A stretch of DNA of 64,000 nucleotides from Chaetoderma sp. LZ-2023a. Taxonomy: Eukaryota > Mollusca > Caudofoveata > Chaetodermatida > Chaetodermatidae. This document shows, one piece after another, positions 10,390 to 21,851 of this stretch. The notes below the pieces were generated by a model. The model searched no databases, was not told the DNA's origin, and saw only the letters and a program-made list of their open reading frames with translations. The translations under genes and the position numbers were made by a program. Location: contig CM067359.1 of NCBI GenBank assembly GCA_034401795.1, positions 141,105,278-141,169,277 of the forward strand, read 5' to 3'. Within the stretch, counting starts at the first letter, position 1, and every line of letters begins with the position of its first letter.

Positions 10390-12704
10390 GAATATTCAAG
10401 GATTTAATTAAATAGAAAGAGATGTTATCGCATAATTAGCAGCAAAATCTAAATTCTTAAATTTAATGGGCGACTTAAATGCAAAAACTTGACAACTAAA
10501 TGATTTCTTAATTACAGACGAAGCCTTACCCTCCTTCGCAGAAAGTGATATAGGTGATGTCATAAACATCTCGGATTTGACAACCACCCCCACCCCCCAC
10601 CCCCACCCCATCCCAGCGCCCACATCCCGACCACCACCACCAGCCGAGTATCCCAAGACAAAAACCCGCCTAACACATATGACCGAAGACTGGTAAAATT
10701 TTGTACATTTAATTAACATGTATATTCTTAATGGTAGAATTGGCACGGACGCCACAATAGACAAAATACCAAGCCAACATGGCAGTGTAATTGAGTATGG
10801 CATATCTATTCAAAACATTTTAGCACACATATCAAATTTTGAGGTACTCGATTTTTGCCGTATCCTGTCGGACATACACTCTGCATTGAAACTGTCAGTA
10901 CAATTAAAACAACCAATCAGTCACAAGTAGAAACATAGCTCCCAGGAACAACGTAAATGAACCAGTATTTAAAAAATGGAATCCAGACTTATACAGAAGA
11001 TAGCGAATCACGAAACTCTAACTGTTATAAGTATGTTATTAGAACGAACACTAGACAAGCAAACAATAAACGAAATTATAATCGCAATCTCACACATGTT
11101 CTATGGCAAGGCAAATGACGTCTTTGGAAAAATCAAAACAAATAAAGTTCAAAGTGAAAACCAAATTCAACCCCCATGGTTTGATAACAACTGCAGAGTA
11201 ACCAGAAAAGAATTCCATAATGCGAGATTTGAAATTAAGCTTCATAGAACAGAAGCAAATAGGAAGGAAATGCTAAGGGCAAGTAGAATCTACAGTCAAA
11301 CAAAAATACATTCAACGACCAAATACCATCAAAAACACCATGCGAAATTCAACTCATGGGCGGTTGTAAACCTAGAGACCACTGGAAATTAATCAAAGAA
11401 AAAGGTCTGCACGACCCTTGTCAAGTAAGTCTTGAGAATATGTATAAATTGTTTAGATCACTAAATGAAAAAGAAAGCGATAATGAAGCTGCCAATGAAC
11501 AACTGCAGCTAGCGACGCTAGAGGAAAATTATATATTAAACCGACCTATAACGAATGAAGAAATCTCAAAAGCCATACAGCTTTTAAAAATAGCAAAGCT
11601 GCTGGATCAGATGACATAGTAAGTGAGTATATCAAGTCCACAGAAGACATTATGATCAGCATATATAGACAACTATTTAATGAAATACTTGATTCCGCAA
11701 ACGTTGCGGATGATTGGATCGGTATTATATTACCGATTTATAAACGAAACGGTGACGCAAATGATCCCAAAAACTACAGACCAATCACACTACTCAGTTG
11801 TTTAGGAAAACTTTTTACATCGATAATAAGCATCCGTATTAATGAATTACTAGAAAATACCAATAAATTATCAGAAAATCATACTTTAGGAAATGATATT
11901 CCACCACAGACCATATATTCACACTGTCCGCACTAGTAGAATTATTTTAAAATAAAAGAAAGCGACTATTCTGCTGTTTCGATAATGGCCTCAGGATAAA
12001 GCTGCTACAGCATAGCATAAATGGTAAAGTATTTAAAGTCATACAGAGCATGTATAACAGCATAAAATCGGTAACAAATTCTCGGATGTCCTTACTTCCA
12101 AATGGGGAGTACGTCAAGGCGAGGACCTCTCTCCAGTACTCGTTTCCATATACTTAAATAACCTCGAAAATTTCCTTAGTAACCAAAACTGTAAATCCAT
12201 AGAACTGGGCAATACCAGTAGGCGATTTAGAAACATTACTTAGACTTCTCATACTCCTCTATACCGGCGATGCAATTATGATCGCGGAAAACGCAACCAA
12301 CCTCCAGCTGATATTAAATCCATTTGAACAGTATTGCAAATTGTGGAAACTAAAAGTAAATGTAGACTTTGATAGTACCAACAAAGCATACTGTAACAAC
12401 CTGATATTCTATCTAATACTAAGATTTTGGAAATTGTATATAACTATAAATACCTAGGCATACATTTTCATACAATGGACGCCTACTTTTAGCGGAGAGA
12501 AGTTTATTTGAACAGGCCCGAAAAGCAACGTTCGCTTTACATCGACGAGTTAAGCAATTTGATCTACCCGGTGATTGTCAAATAAAGCTCTACCAACAAA
12601 TGATAAAACCGATCCTGCTTTATGACTGTGAACTTATTGGAATCGAAAAATATAGTTTAATAGAAAGGCACATCTACAATTTCTAAGACACCTATTAAAT
12701 ATTA
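10390..12704 (+). pseudogene. LINE-A copy 1, 5' part: endonuclease and reverse transcriptase (broken)
   Basis: Remnant of a non-LTR retrotransposon polyprotein. An apurinic-type endonuclease is indicated by MGDLNAKT near 10466 and by ILNGRIGTD with VIEYGISIQNILAHISNFEV at about 10724-10860. A linker follows with PPWFDNNCRVTRKEFHNARF (from about 11171), then the RT: NDPKNYRPITLLSCLGKLFT (about 11760) and a motif B-like GVRQGEDLSPVL (about 12108). Motif A appears largely deleted: LFCCF runs almost directly into a downstream block. Motif C reads LYTGDAIMIAE instead of the expected YADD, so the catalytic aspartate pair is lost. Several frameshifts and stops are present. LINE-B interrupts it at 12705. 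Clade not determined. Confidence 0.85.
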
Positions 12705-13467
12705 TGCTTCCTGTGCCGGTGAGAGATTCTGTCACCCTTCTATAATTTAAAAGCAAACTCAAGGCTATGTCACCCATACGACAACCCCCTGAGTGGTATT
12801 ACGTAGGCCCGAGGTTTGCCAACATGATGCTATGCAGGCTCCGAAACGGTTGTAGTTCTTTAAACCCACATCTATTTGACAAATTTCTGTCGGAATCTGC
12901 CAGTTGTTCTTGTGGGCACAATGATGAATCTACAAACCACTACCTCTTACATTGTGCCCTTTTTAACGAGCAAAGAGTCGTTTTCCAAAATGAGCTTGCC
13001 TTGAACGATATTTCTCTTGCTAATCTTACGATCAACCAGCTTCTATACGGGACTTACACTGCCAACTTGGAGCTTTCAGTAGCTTTCCGTTCGCGAACTT
13101 ATAGTCTAAGGGGTAAAATGACAGCAGCCCAACACGTACAGGTCGGGGCGAAGGCAGCGCCTAGAGCTCACCTCTGCTATTCTTCCATTTGATCTTATTC
13201 CTCGCTCTCTCTATCTCTCACCCTCTCTCCCCTCCTTTCACCCTCTCGCTCTATCTCGGTCTTTCTTCCTACTCTCCCCCACCTCACACTCAACATCCAC
13301 ATACTTATGCACACTAGTAGACTACAATTAATTAAACTATTATGATTTGCCGCCATTTTGTTGTAAAAAAGTTTTGTATAAAATGTATGTGTATGGGAGA
13401 CACGGGCATAACACTCTAAGTCGTATCGTGCTTCCATCTGGACAAAAGAATAAATCACGTTTAAACC
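12705..13467 (+). pseudogene. LINE-B, 5'-truncated retrotransposon inserted into LINE-A
   Basis: A 763-bp insertion flanked by AAATATTA at 12697-12704 and 13468-13475. The reading frame at 12767-13192 (about 141 residues) is a C-terminal tail of a non-LTR polyprotein. It has RLRNGCSSLNPHLFDKFL, then CSCGHNDESTNHYLLHCALF, a C-x-C...H-x4-C zinc-knuckle pattern, and GKMTAAQHV near the end. A CT-rich stretch at about 13195-13280 and an AT-rich segment form the presumed 3' UTR. No RT domain remains. It differs from LINE-A and LINE-E tails. Removing it and one repeat copy leaves LINE-A readable across the site. Confidence 0.85.
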
Positions 13468-13475
13468 AAATATTA

Positions 13476-14462
13476 AGCGAAGCACACCTAAATACATGAC
13501 ATATGGGGAACAGGGGACCTGCCAATAAAGGTATTAATAGAAACGCGCATGATAAGGCTTATTTCAGGAAAGCAAAATAAACTAGCACTACAAATATAGA
13601 ATTGGATGTTAAACGATTTCAATGAAAACAGAAAGCCATACAAATGGTTAACAAGCAATAATACTATTCTAGATAATACAGGACGCACATGCCTTTGGAA
13701 CACACAAACGATCCATAGTACCAAATTATTCAAGTTGTAATTACTCGAAACATAGAGGACCAATTTATGCAAACGTGGCTCGCCAAATGCAGGAATCGTG
13801 GAAGGGTAAGATCTATAATTCTTTTAAGACTAACAGGTAAACGGAACCATACCTCGGTAGACTTAATGATAGAAATAGAATAGTGTCCACTACGTATAGG
13901 ACCAGTAACCATTCCCTGCTAATAGCAAAGGAATGTAGGAAGGAATACTATAAGAGAAGAAAGGAAATGCAGTATTTGTGACAAAAACGAAATTAGATAT
14001 GAGATTCATTACATTTTTATTTGCGATTTATTTCATACATTACGATTAGAAACGCTATCTAAATACTATCGTAAGCGATCAAATAATTGTCCCAGTTATT
14101 CGCTAGCAATATCAAAAAACTACTATATAAGGTTTGCCGACTAATAAATGCAATTATTAAGCAATTTTAGAAAGGATGAAACTGTCGCGCAGATACGGCC
14201 AACAAACATAACCCGTAAAGGTATTACCCGAAAATAAAATGAAATTGTGACCAGGAAAATGGTTAATATGAAAATAGCTTGCCTGAAAAGAACGAATCAC
14301 ATTACCGTAGTAAATCTAGACTATTTGTATCAATGTTAACAGATAATCTATAGAGATATATAAATAATATGTAAACTGTCTTGCCACTGCATAAATTGTA
14401 TAATGTTTATACCCCATGTATCACGTGTATGATCTGGGAGTAATAAATAAGCCTTGAATCTA
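13476..14462 (+). pseudogene. LINE-A copy 1, 3' part (C-terminal domain and 3' end)
   Basis: Resumes the LINE-A protein after LINE-B: a YMTYGE motif near 13492 followed, one frame over, by DLPIKVLIETRMIRLISGKQ and NKLALQI. Copy 2 has the homologous MVYGELGQFPLSIKVNNRI at 54658. Further on, CSICDKNEIRYEIHYIFICD (from about 13970) is a cysteine-histidine block, followed by LRLETLSKYY. Many stops and frameshifts. The 3' end is taken near AATAAATAAGCCTTG at about 14440-14460, where LINE similarity stops and repeat R4 begins. Confidence 0.75.
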
Positions 14463-14464
14463 AA

Positions 14465-14745
14465 AAACTGCTGATCAGATTTTACTCAAATTTTAACACA
14501 ATAATGGAACAAAGGTATACCCCCGTGCAAGAGGATTTCCAGACGATGTTCGCGATCCGGCTAAAAGAACCCGGATCTAGATCAGATTAAAATGCTGGAT
14601 CTGCGGATATCTCGGAAAGTACCCGTCCAATTTGGCTCAGCCATTAAACACAGGAAAGGGTGTGGCCATGCACTAGGATTCCACAACTTTGGTCCTGATC
14701 CGAAAAGATCCGGAAATCCAGAAAATCTGAAATAGTCCTGACCAC
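14465..14745 (+). repeat. Repeat R4, copy 2
   Basis: Same block order as 2795-2995: a GGATCTGCGGATATCTCGG block, TTTGGCTCAGCC, AGGATTCCACAACTTTGG and closely spaced GATCCGGAAATCC motifs. A fainter reversed resemblance lies at about 40225-40380. Confidence 0.5.
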
Positions 14746-14826
14746 ACAGCAGCTACCGAGATTCTATCGACGTTGCTGTTTTTCACATAGTCCTGCCTCT
14801 TAGGCCGTCTTCTCAAGAGTCAATCC

Positions 14827-14860
14827 TGAATAACGCCATTCGTCAGTATGGCGTTATTCA
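14827..14860. repeat. 13-bp inverted repeat at the satellite edge
   Basis: TGAATAACGCCAT (14827-14839) and its exact reverse complement (14848-14860) are separated by 8 bp. The pair ends 3 bp before the first satellite monomer. Confidence 0.8.
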
Positions 14861-14863
14861 TGA

Positions 14864-17800
14864 TTAGGTCTCTAGTGAGAACACGGCCTTAGACATGCGA
14901 TATAGTATCTAGTATGTTTAGGTCTCTGGTGAGAACACGGCCTTAGATATGCGATATAGTATCTAGTATGTTTAGGTCTCTAGTGAGAACACGGCCTTAG
15001 ATATCCGATATAGTATCTAGCATGTTTAGGTCTCTAGTGAGAACACGGCCTTAGATATGCGATATAGTGTCTAGTATGTTTAGGTCTCTAGTAAGAACAC
15101 GGCCTTAGATATGCGATATAGTGTCTAGTATGTTTAGGTCTCTAGTGAGAACACGGCCTTAGATATGCGATATAGTGTCTAGTATGTTTAGGTCTCTGGT
15201 GAGAGCACGGCCTTAGATATGCGATATAGTGTCTAGTATGTTTAGGTCTCTAGTGAGAACACGGCCTTAGATATGCGATATAGTATCTAGTATGTTTAGG
15301 TCTCTAGTGAGAACACGGCCTTAGATATGTGATATAGTGTCTAGTATGTTTAGGTCTCTAGTGAGAACACGGCCTTAGATATGCGATATAGTATCTAGTA
15401 TGTTTAGGTCTCTAGTGAGAACACGGCCTTAGATATGCGATATAGTATCTAGTATGTTTACGTCTCTAGTGAGAACATGGCCTTAGATATGCGATATAGT
15501 ATCTAGTATGTTTAGGTATCTAGTGAGAACACGGCCTTAGATATGCAATATAGTATCTAGTATGTTTAGGTCTCTAGTGAGAACACGACCTTAGATATGC
15601 GATATAGTATCTAGTATGTTTAGGTCTCTAGTGAGAACATGGCCTTAGATATGCGATATAGTATCTAGTATGTTTAGGTCTCTAGTGAGAACACGGCCTT
15701 AGATATGCGATATAGTATCTAGTATGTTTAGGTCTCTAGTGAGAACACGGCCTTAGATATGCGATATAGTATCTAGTATGTTTAGGTCTCTAGTGAGAAC
15801 ACGGCCTTAGATATGCGATATAGTATCTAGTATGTTTAGGTCTCTCGTGAGAACACGGCCTTAGATATGCGATATAGTATCTAGTATGTTTAGGTCTCTA
15901 GTGAGAACACGGCCTTAGATATGTGATATAGTATCTAGTATGTTTAGGTCTCTAGTGAGAACACGGCCTTAGATATGCGATATAGTATCTAGTATGTTTA
16001 GGTCTCTCGTGAGAACACGGCCTTAGATATGCGATATAGTATCTAGTATGTTTAGGTCTCTCGTGAGAACACTGCCTTAGATATGCGATATAGTATCTAG
16101 TATGTTTAGGTCTCTAGTGAGAACACGGACTTAGATATGCGATATAGTATCTAGTATGCTTAGGTCTCTAGTGAGAACACGGCCTTAGATATGCGATATA
16201 GTATCTAGTATGTTTAGGTCTCTGGTGAGAACACGGCCTTAGATATGCGATATAGTATCTAGTATGTTTAGGTCTCTAGTGAGAACACGGCCTTAGATAT
16301 GCGATATAGTATCTAGTATGTTTAGGTCTCTAGTGAGAACACGGCCTTAGATATGCGATATAGTATCTAGTATGTTTAGGTCTCTAGTGAGAACAGGGCC
16401 TTAGATATGCGATATAGTATCTAGTATGTTTAGGTCTCTAGTGAGAACATGGCCTTAGATATGCGATATAGTATCTAGTATGTTTAGGTCTCTAGTGAGA
16501 ACACGACCTTAGATATGCGATATAGTATCTAGTATGTGTAGGTCTCTAGTGAGAACACGGCCTTAGATATGCGATATAGTATCTAGTATGTTTAGGTCTC
16601 TAGTGAGAGCACGGCCTTAGATATGCGATATAGTATCTAGTATGTTTAGGTCTCTAGTGAGAACACGGCCTTAGATATGCGATATAGTATCTAGTATGTT
16701 TAGGTCTCTAGTGAGAACAGGGCCTTAGATATGCGATATAGTATCTAGTATGTGTAGTTCTCTAGTGAGAACACGGCCTTAGATATGCGATATAGTATCT
16801 AGTATGTTTAGGTCTCTAGTGAGAACACGGCCTTAGATATGCGATATAGTATCTAGTATGTTTAGGTCTCTAGTGAGAACACGACATTAGATATGCGATA
16901 TAGTATCTAGTATCTTTAGGTCTCTAGTGAGAACACGGCCTTAGATATGCGATATAGTATCTAGTATGTTTAGGTCTCTAGTGAGAACAGGGCCTTAGAT
17001 ATGCGATATAGTATCTAGTATGTGTAGGTCTCTAGTGAGAACACGGCCTTAGATATGCGATATAGTATCTAGTATGTTTAGGTCTCTAGTGAGAACACGG
17101 CCTTAAATATGCGATATAGTATCTAGTATGTTTAGGTCTCTAGTGAGAACACGGCCTTAGATATGCGATATAGTATCTAGTATGTTTAGGTCTCTAGTGA
17201 GAACACGGCCTTAGATATGCGATATAGTATCTAGTATGTTTAGGTCTCTAGTGAGAACAGGGCCTTAGATATGCGATATAGTATCTAGTATGTTTAGGTC
17301 TCTGGTGAGAACACGGCCTTAGATATGCGATATAGTATCTAGTATGTTTAGGTCTCTAGTGAGAACACGGCCTTAGATATGCGATATAGTATCTAGTATG
17401 TTTAGGTCTCTGGTGAGAACACGACCTTAGATATGCGATATAGTATCTAGTATGTTTAGGTCTCTAGTGAGAGCACGGCCTTAGATATGCGATATAGTAT
17501 CTAGTATGTTTAGGTCTCTAGTGAGAACACGACCTTAGATATGCGATATAGTATCTAGTATGTGTAGGTCTCTAGTGAGAACACGGCCTTAGATATGTGA
17601 TATAGTATCTAGTATGTTTAGGTCTCTAGTGAGAACACGACCTTAGATATGCGATATAGTATCTAGTATGTTTAGGTCTCTGGTGAGAACACGACCTTAG
17701 ATATGCGATATAGTATCTAGTATGTTTAGGTCTCTAGTGAGAGCACGGCCTTAGATATGCGATATAGTATCTAGTATGTTTAGGTCTCTAGTGAGAACAC

Positions 17801-18050
17801 GACCTTAGATATGCGATATAGTATCTAGTATGTGTAGGTCTCTAGTGAGAACACGGCCTTAGATATGCGATATAGTATCTAGTATGTTTAGGTCTCTAGT
17901 GAGAACACGGCCTTAGATATGCGATATAGTATCTAGTATGTTTAGGTCTCTAGTGAGAACACAGCCTTAGATATGCGATATAGTATCTAGCATGTTTAGG
18001 TCTCTAGTGAGAACATGGCCTTAGATATGCGATATAGTATCTAGTATGTT
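14864..18050 (+). repeat. 54-bp satellite array, about 59 monomers
   Basis: Head-to-tail units beginning TTAGGTCTCTAGTGAGAACA and ending TATAGTATCTAGTATGT. The period is exactly 54 bp: identical phrases recur every 540 bp along the array. Proximal units carry a TATAGTGTCTAG variant (around 15061-15340). Distal units carry GTGTAGGTCTCT, GAACAGGGCC, GAGAGCACGG and TGGTGAGAACACGACC variants that recur at 270-bp spacing. The unit is a multiple of three, yet all six frames contain stops, so it is not a protein repeat. The array ends abruptly at TTATCCTGAAC. Confidence 0.98.
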
Positions 18051-18134
18051 TTATCCTGAACATTTAGTTGCATTTATCTAAGATAAAGACGGAATTTCAT
18101 AACCAATCTAAAGTGATCAAATAAGTTCTCGTAA

Positions 18135-18842
18135 TGGAGGGTTCCGGTTTCTCAGTCAATCACGTGATATCATAATCAACCACGTAACGTGTATGCTGAC
18201 GTCATAATCAATTAAGTCATGAATGACGTTATTAAGGCCGTCAAGAACGTTTAAAGTTGCATATTCACAGAGCACTGCTTGAAAATAAATTTATCAAAAT
18301 CGTTTACTTTTAGAGGCTTAAATTGTGTGCCCAGATGTAATGAAACGATAAATTTTAACATATGATAATTTCATTACGTATAAATTAACACAATTTCTTT
18401 AAATTATTAAATTTAATTAGAGACAAATTTAATAACTTGTACGGAATGATATCCTCATATGTTAAGATTTATCTCGTTTCATTACATTGAGGTTCACAAA
18501 TTAAGTCTCTAAAAGTATACAATTAAAACAATTTTATTTTCACACATTTTCCTGTGAATATGCACATTTAATTGATGGCGGACAAAGCGCCGGTGTACAA
18601 ATTGTATGTCTTTACTACTTAATAAAGATGCTGTTGAATATTTTGAAACTAATTTTACTGGGCGCTGTTGTAGCAACAGCGCCTAGTTAAATTAATTTGA
18701 AAATATTCAGCGTCGTACCTGCATAGTTTTCTGGAAATTGAGATTTGAGAGTGCATGGATCGATCGATTCCAACACGGTCAAAGCGTGGGCGGAGCTTAG
18801 CTAGAGATGGGCGGGGCATAGCTAAAACTGGATTCCTCCATT
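18135..18842 (-). mobile_element. MITE-1 copy interrupted by a TTAA element
   Basis: Reverse orientation. The right arm with GCTGACGTCATAATC and GAATGACGTTATTAAG ends at 18250. A 313-bp TTAA element follows, then the arm resumes with ATTGATGGCGGAC at 18571. The core is at about 18630-18712 with a shortened centre, and the left arm ends near AAAACTGGATTCCTCC. Comparable uninterrupted copies read AACGCTTAATTGATGACGG (complement of 56034-56055) across the insertion point. Confidence 0.85.
18255..18567. mobile_element. TTAA-flanked MITE with GTGCATATTCACA-type ends, copy 1
   Basis: TTAA at 18251-18254 and 18568-18571. The ends are AGTTGCATATTCACAG and the complement of ATGTGCATATTCACAG. Further inside, ACTTTTAGAGGCTTAA and its inverted counterpart extend the inverted repeat. 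AT-rich, about 313 bp, no coding potential. The second copy is at 57837-58153. Confidence 0.85.
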
Positions 18843-18920
18843 ATCCTACATGGATAACTGTTATATATGAAGACCGCACTGTGCCGCGTACAATGTTGTT
18901 ATTGGTGCTAATATATCCCA

Positions 18921-19011
18921 GATAACGCAGATTACTGGGCCGGTACTGGGCCAATTGTAGGACCTATTGGCCCGATATTGGCTCAGTACAGGCCCAGTAA
19001 CCTGCGTTATC
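18921..19011. repeat. 91-bp imperfect palindrome
   Basis: GATAACGCAGATTACTGGGC on the left pairs with GCCCAGTAACCTGCGTTATC on the right. GGGCCAATTGTAGGACCTAT forms the centre with ATTGGCCCGATATTGG. No known terminal repeats around it. Confidence 0.75.
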
Positions 19012-19531
19012 AGAAATAGTTCCCCGGTATTCTATCATGGCGTAATATTGACACCGTCAGGTAAGGAACGCATTGCGTTCAACGATTTTATAGCCATACT
19101 ATTGAAACGATCGAATACACAAACCTAAATCTGCGTGTTAGATTATTTCAAAGTGAGAAAATCGCATTTGATTGGTGTGGTTGTGAATACTCCAAATCTT
19201 TACCGCGGGTACGACGACGACAAGAGGCGTCAATAAGAGGTTGGAATACACGATAAAACCCTTAACTGGTAAACATGTTTTCCGCCGAGGTCTAAGATAC
19301 AATCAACAGTGACGAAATGTGCGTCCAACTACAGAATGCTACAGGTAAAACATTGGGACGACCGTCTTGCGGAAATAGCGTCTTTTTAATTTGGTTGCTA
19401 ATAGCTACATGGCAAGAACTGACTTCGTCGTTGCTTTAACCCTCCGACACAAAAGGGTAAATAGAGTTTAGTAGCCTAGCAGCCTATATGGTATGTTGGG
19501 CCAGCATGAATTTGTTTACGACATTTACCAT
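19012..19531. other. Unassigned stretch between palindromes
   Basis: I see no domain, repeat or RNA gene in this interval. Confidence 0.4.
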
Positions 19532-19535
19532 TTAA

Positions 19536-19730
19536 CACTCATACCAGCCAGAGACGGCATCTGCAGTGGTCTTGAGAAATGTCCATTTGCATACCAAGAA
19601 AAGACAATTTTTGAAAATTTACCACTGGAATGACTGGCTCGATATCAGAGCCAGTCATTTCAGTGGTAAATTTTCAAAAATAGTGTCCCCTTGGTCTGCA
19701 AATGTACATTTTCTATGACAAATTCGAGGA
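19536..19730. mobile_element. TTAA palindromic element, family 2 (best copy)
   Basis: TTAA at 19532-19535 and 19731-19734. The central palindrome is TTTACCACTGGAATGACTGG, CTCGATATCAGAG, and the inverted partner CCAGTCATTTCAGTGGTAAA. Outside it lie CCATTTGCATACCAAG and the inverted CTTGGTCTGCAAATG. About 195 bp. Relatives are at 8853, 24235, 34905, 37362, 51745, 61537 and 61945. Confidence 0.8.
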
Positions 19731-19896
19731 TTAAATGGTTAAAGAATGCTTTAAATCGCACGGACTGTTGAGTTTAACCACCACACCCCCCCCCCCCCCC
19801 TCGCCATCTCCCAAGCATCGGCAGGCCTATCTTCCAACATGTTTCCTCCTGCAAGCATTGGCCCTCAAGAAAGTCAGGCACGAGAACAGAGGGATC

Positions 19897-20232
19897 CGGT
19901 CTGTCACTCAAGTATCTGACGTCACAATCAAAATTACGTAGAGCTCTCGATGACGAAACTCGAAACGTCCGCCAGGTGCACGAATTTGGTAGATTTTCAA
20001 ATTAATAACGGTTCTATTGAATATTTTAAAACTAATTTAACTGGGAGCGATTGTTACCATAGACAGCAACAGCACCGGTCCAAACTAGTTTCCAAATATC
20101 CAACAGCTTATCAATATAGTTGTCTTGAAATTGGGATATGGTGATTCAGGGTTTAAAGTATATAAATTGATTCTAACGCATGTAAAAAGTGGGCGGGGAT
20201 TATCTAGCAATGGGCGGTGCTTAGCTAGAAAT
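19897..20232 (-). mobile_element. MITE-1 degenerate copy (20 kb)
   Basis: Right-arm trace with CTGACGTCACAATC, core at about 20008-20105 with several substitutions, and left-arm blocks AAGTGGGCGGGGATTATC and ATGGGCGGTGCTTAGC. It is the most diverged of the longer copies. Confidence 0.65.
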
Positions 20233-20326
20233 CAATTATCAATTGGCTTGTGTATGGGATCGTATTTGGCCGGAAGGCAACCTTTCATTAAATCATTTTT
20301 CACCAGACAACTCTCCGTATTATAGG

Positions 20327-20472
20327 AATATTAGTTACCTCGCCGGGATGTAGGAATTGCTTGAGTGTAGCTTTTGAGACGATCTCGGGCACTTCTTCAG
20401 CACTAACTGACCGAGATGGCCACAAAAGCTGCACTCAAGCAATGTCTACATCCCTGAGAGGTAACTAATATT
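20327..20472. repeat. Palindrome with ~50-bp arms
   Basis: AATATTAGTTACCTCGCCGG and ATTGCTTGAGTGTAGCTTTT on the left are mirrored by AAAAGCTGCACTCAAGCAAT and GAGAGGTAACTAATATT on the right. The loop is about 45 bp and contains a smaller GATCTCGG / CCGAGAT pair. Confidence 0.8.
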
Positions 20473-20734
20473 TCTCTATTATGAGTCATCCTAGGATCGG
20501 GAACAACATTTTCGGAAATAAACTCTCCGTATGTTTGCGCGATGTATTTAAAGTGTATACCTTCATTCGGAGGGTGTCCTAACAATATTGGTCCAAATAC
20601 GAGAACAATTATGGCCACCATGTAGCGTTTTTGAAAACCACTGCCTATAGCAAAGCGCTCTATGGCAATGCCCGATCAACGCAAAACATTGGAAACGCAT
20701 TGGTTATTGTATTGGTCCGGGTTCGAAACCCGAT

Positions 20735-21055
20735 ACATTTCTAGCTACACCCCGCCCACTTGAGCCATGAATTCCTAGGATCGCAATTACAAGGCAATTA
20801 TTATTGTAAGCTGCTTTAATATTTTGAAACTAATTTGACTGAGAGCTTTTGTTGCCTATGGCAACTACAGCTCATAATCAAATTAGTGTTAAAATATTCT
20901 ACAGAATGTTGAGAAAAATTGTAAATTCACAACTGACATATAATTCATATGTTACTTTTGGACATTTGTGACGTCACGTTCGTATTGTAACGTCAGCTAT
21001 CAAGTGAGGTATGATGATTATAACGTCGGGTGGTTGATGACAGATCGAATCCCTT
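20735..21055 (+). mobile_element. MITE-1 degenerate copy (20.8 kb)
   Basis: Left-arm trace CTAGCTACACCCCGCCCAC, core 20808-20905 with AGTCAAATTAG-type arms mutated, and a right arm containing GTGACGTCACGTTCG and GTAACGTCAGC. The segment GGGTTCGAAACCC just upstream (20710) resembles a tRNA B box but has no tRNA fold around it. Confidence 0.6.
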
Positions 21056-21483
21056 CATTAAGCAAAGTCTGTGTAAATCAGTATGGCACGGGATGATTCA
21101 CGAGATTTGCAGTATTCCAGTTCAATACAATCCTGGTGAGTTCCGTCAATATGGCTCAAGTGGTTCCTTCTTACTATGTGTTCAAAATTAGCTCATGTAA
21201 TAAATATCGGAACAGCATATTTTTAGAGTAATAACGCCTTATTTATGGCTGCTAGAACGGGAATAGTTGGGCGGACATGTTTAGTAGATATTCGGTTCGC
21301 CAACGCCAACGTACAGTAACACCCGGTCAATACCCACCCGCTCTCCTGCAATCTAACGATAGCGGTCACACCCTTACAGAATAACGAGATACAGATGGCG
21401 ATCATGAGTCATTTAAACAGGGTGTAGTTATAGTGTCTTCCGAATGAACGTTAGATCATGCGATGGGGAGCAACACAATAATA

Positions 21484-21851
21484 GACCTTTTCAGTTTTAG
21501 CTATTCCCCGCCCATCACTAGCTAAGCTCCATCCACACTTCGCCGTGTTAGGGTTGATCGATCCCCGAATGCCTTGACTATCAATTCTCTGAAAACTATA
21601 CAGCGAAGTTGTTTAATATTTTGTAACTAATTTAACCAGTTTCAAAATATTCAACAGGATATTTATTAAATAGTAAAAACATACAATTCGTACAACAACG
21701 CATAGTCCATTTTCAACCATGCGTTCGTGACGTACTTATGTACGTCATACACGACGCCATAATGACGTCATTGATTATGATGTCATTCTATACGTCACGT
21801 AGTTTATTATGACGCCATATAATGGATGAATACATTTGAAAGGCTGATTAA
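21484..21851 (+). mobile_element. MITE-1 with a collapsed core (21.5 kb)
   Basis: Left end AATAGACCTTTTCAGTTTTA, left arm with the CCCCGCCCATCACTAGCTAAG block and TTGATCGATCCCCGAATGCC. The core has lost its centre: AACTAATTTAACC is followed directly by AGTTTCAAAATATTCAACAG. The right arm has four CGTCA motifs including AATGACGTCATTG. It ends near GAAAGGCTGATT. Confidence 0.8.

Noticed and set aside
14864-18050. CRISPR-like array
   Set aside because: The 54-bp units are contiguous with no unique spacers, and the DNA is eukaryotic; this is a satellite.
20640-20730. Possible tRNA or tRNA-derived SINE (GGGTTCGAAACCC resembles a B box)
   Set aside because: No A box, anticodon arm or acceptor pairing could be built; the motif is a short palindrome at the edge of a MITE copy.
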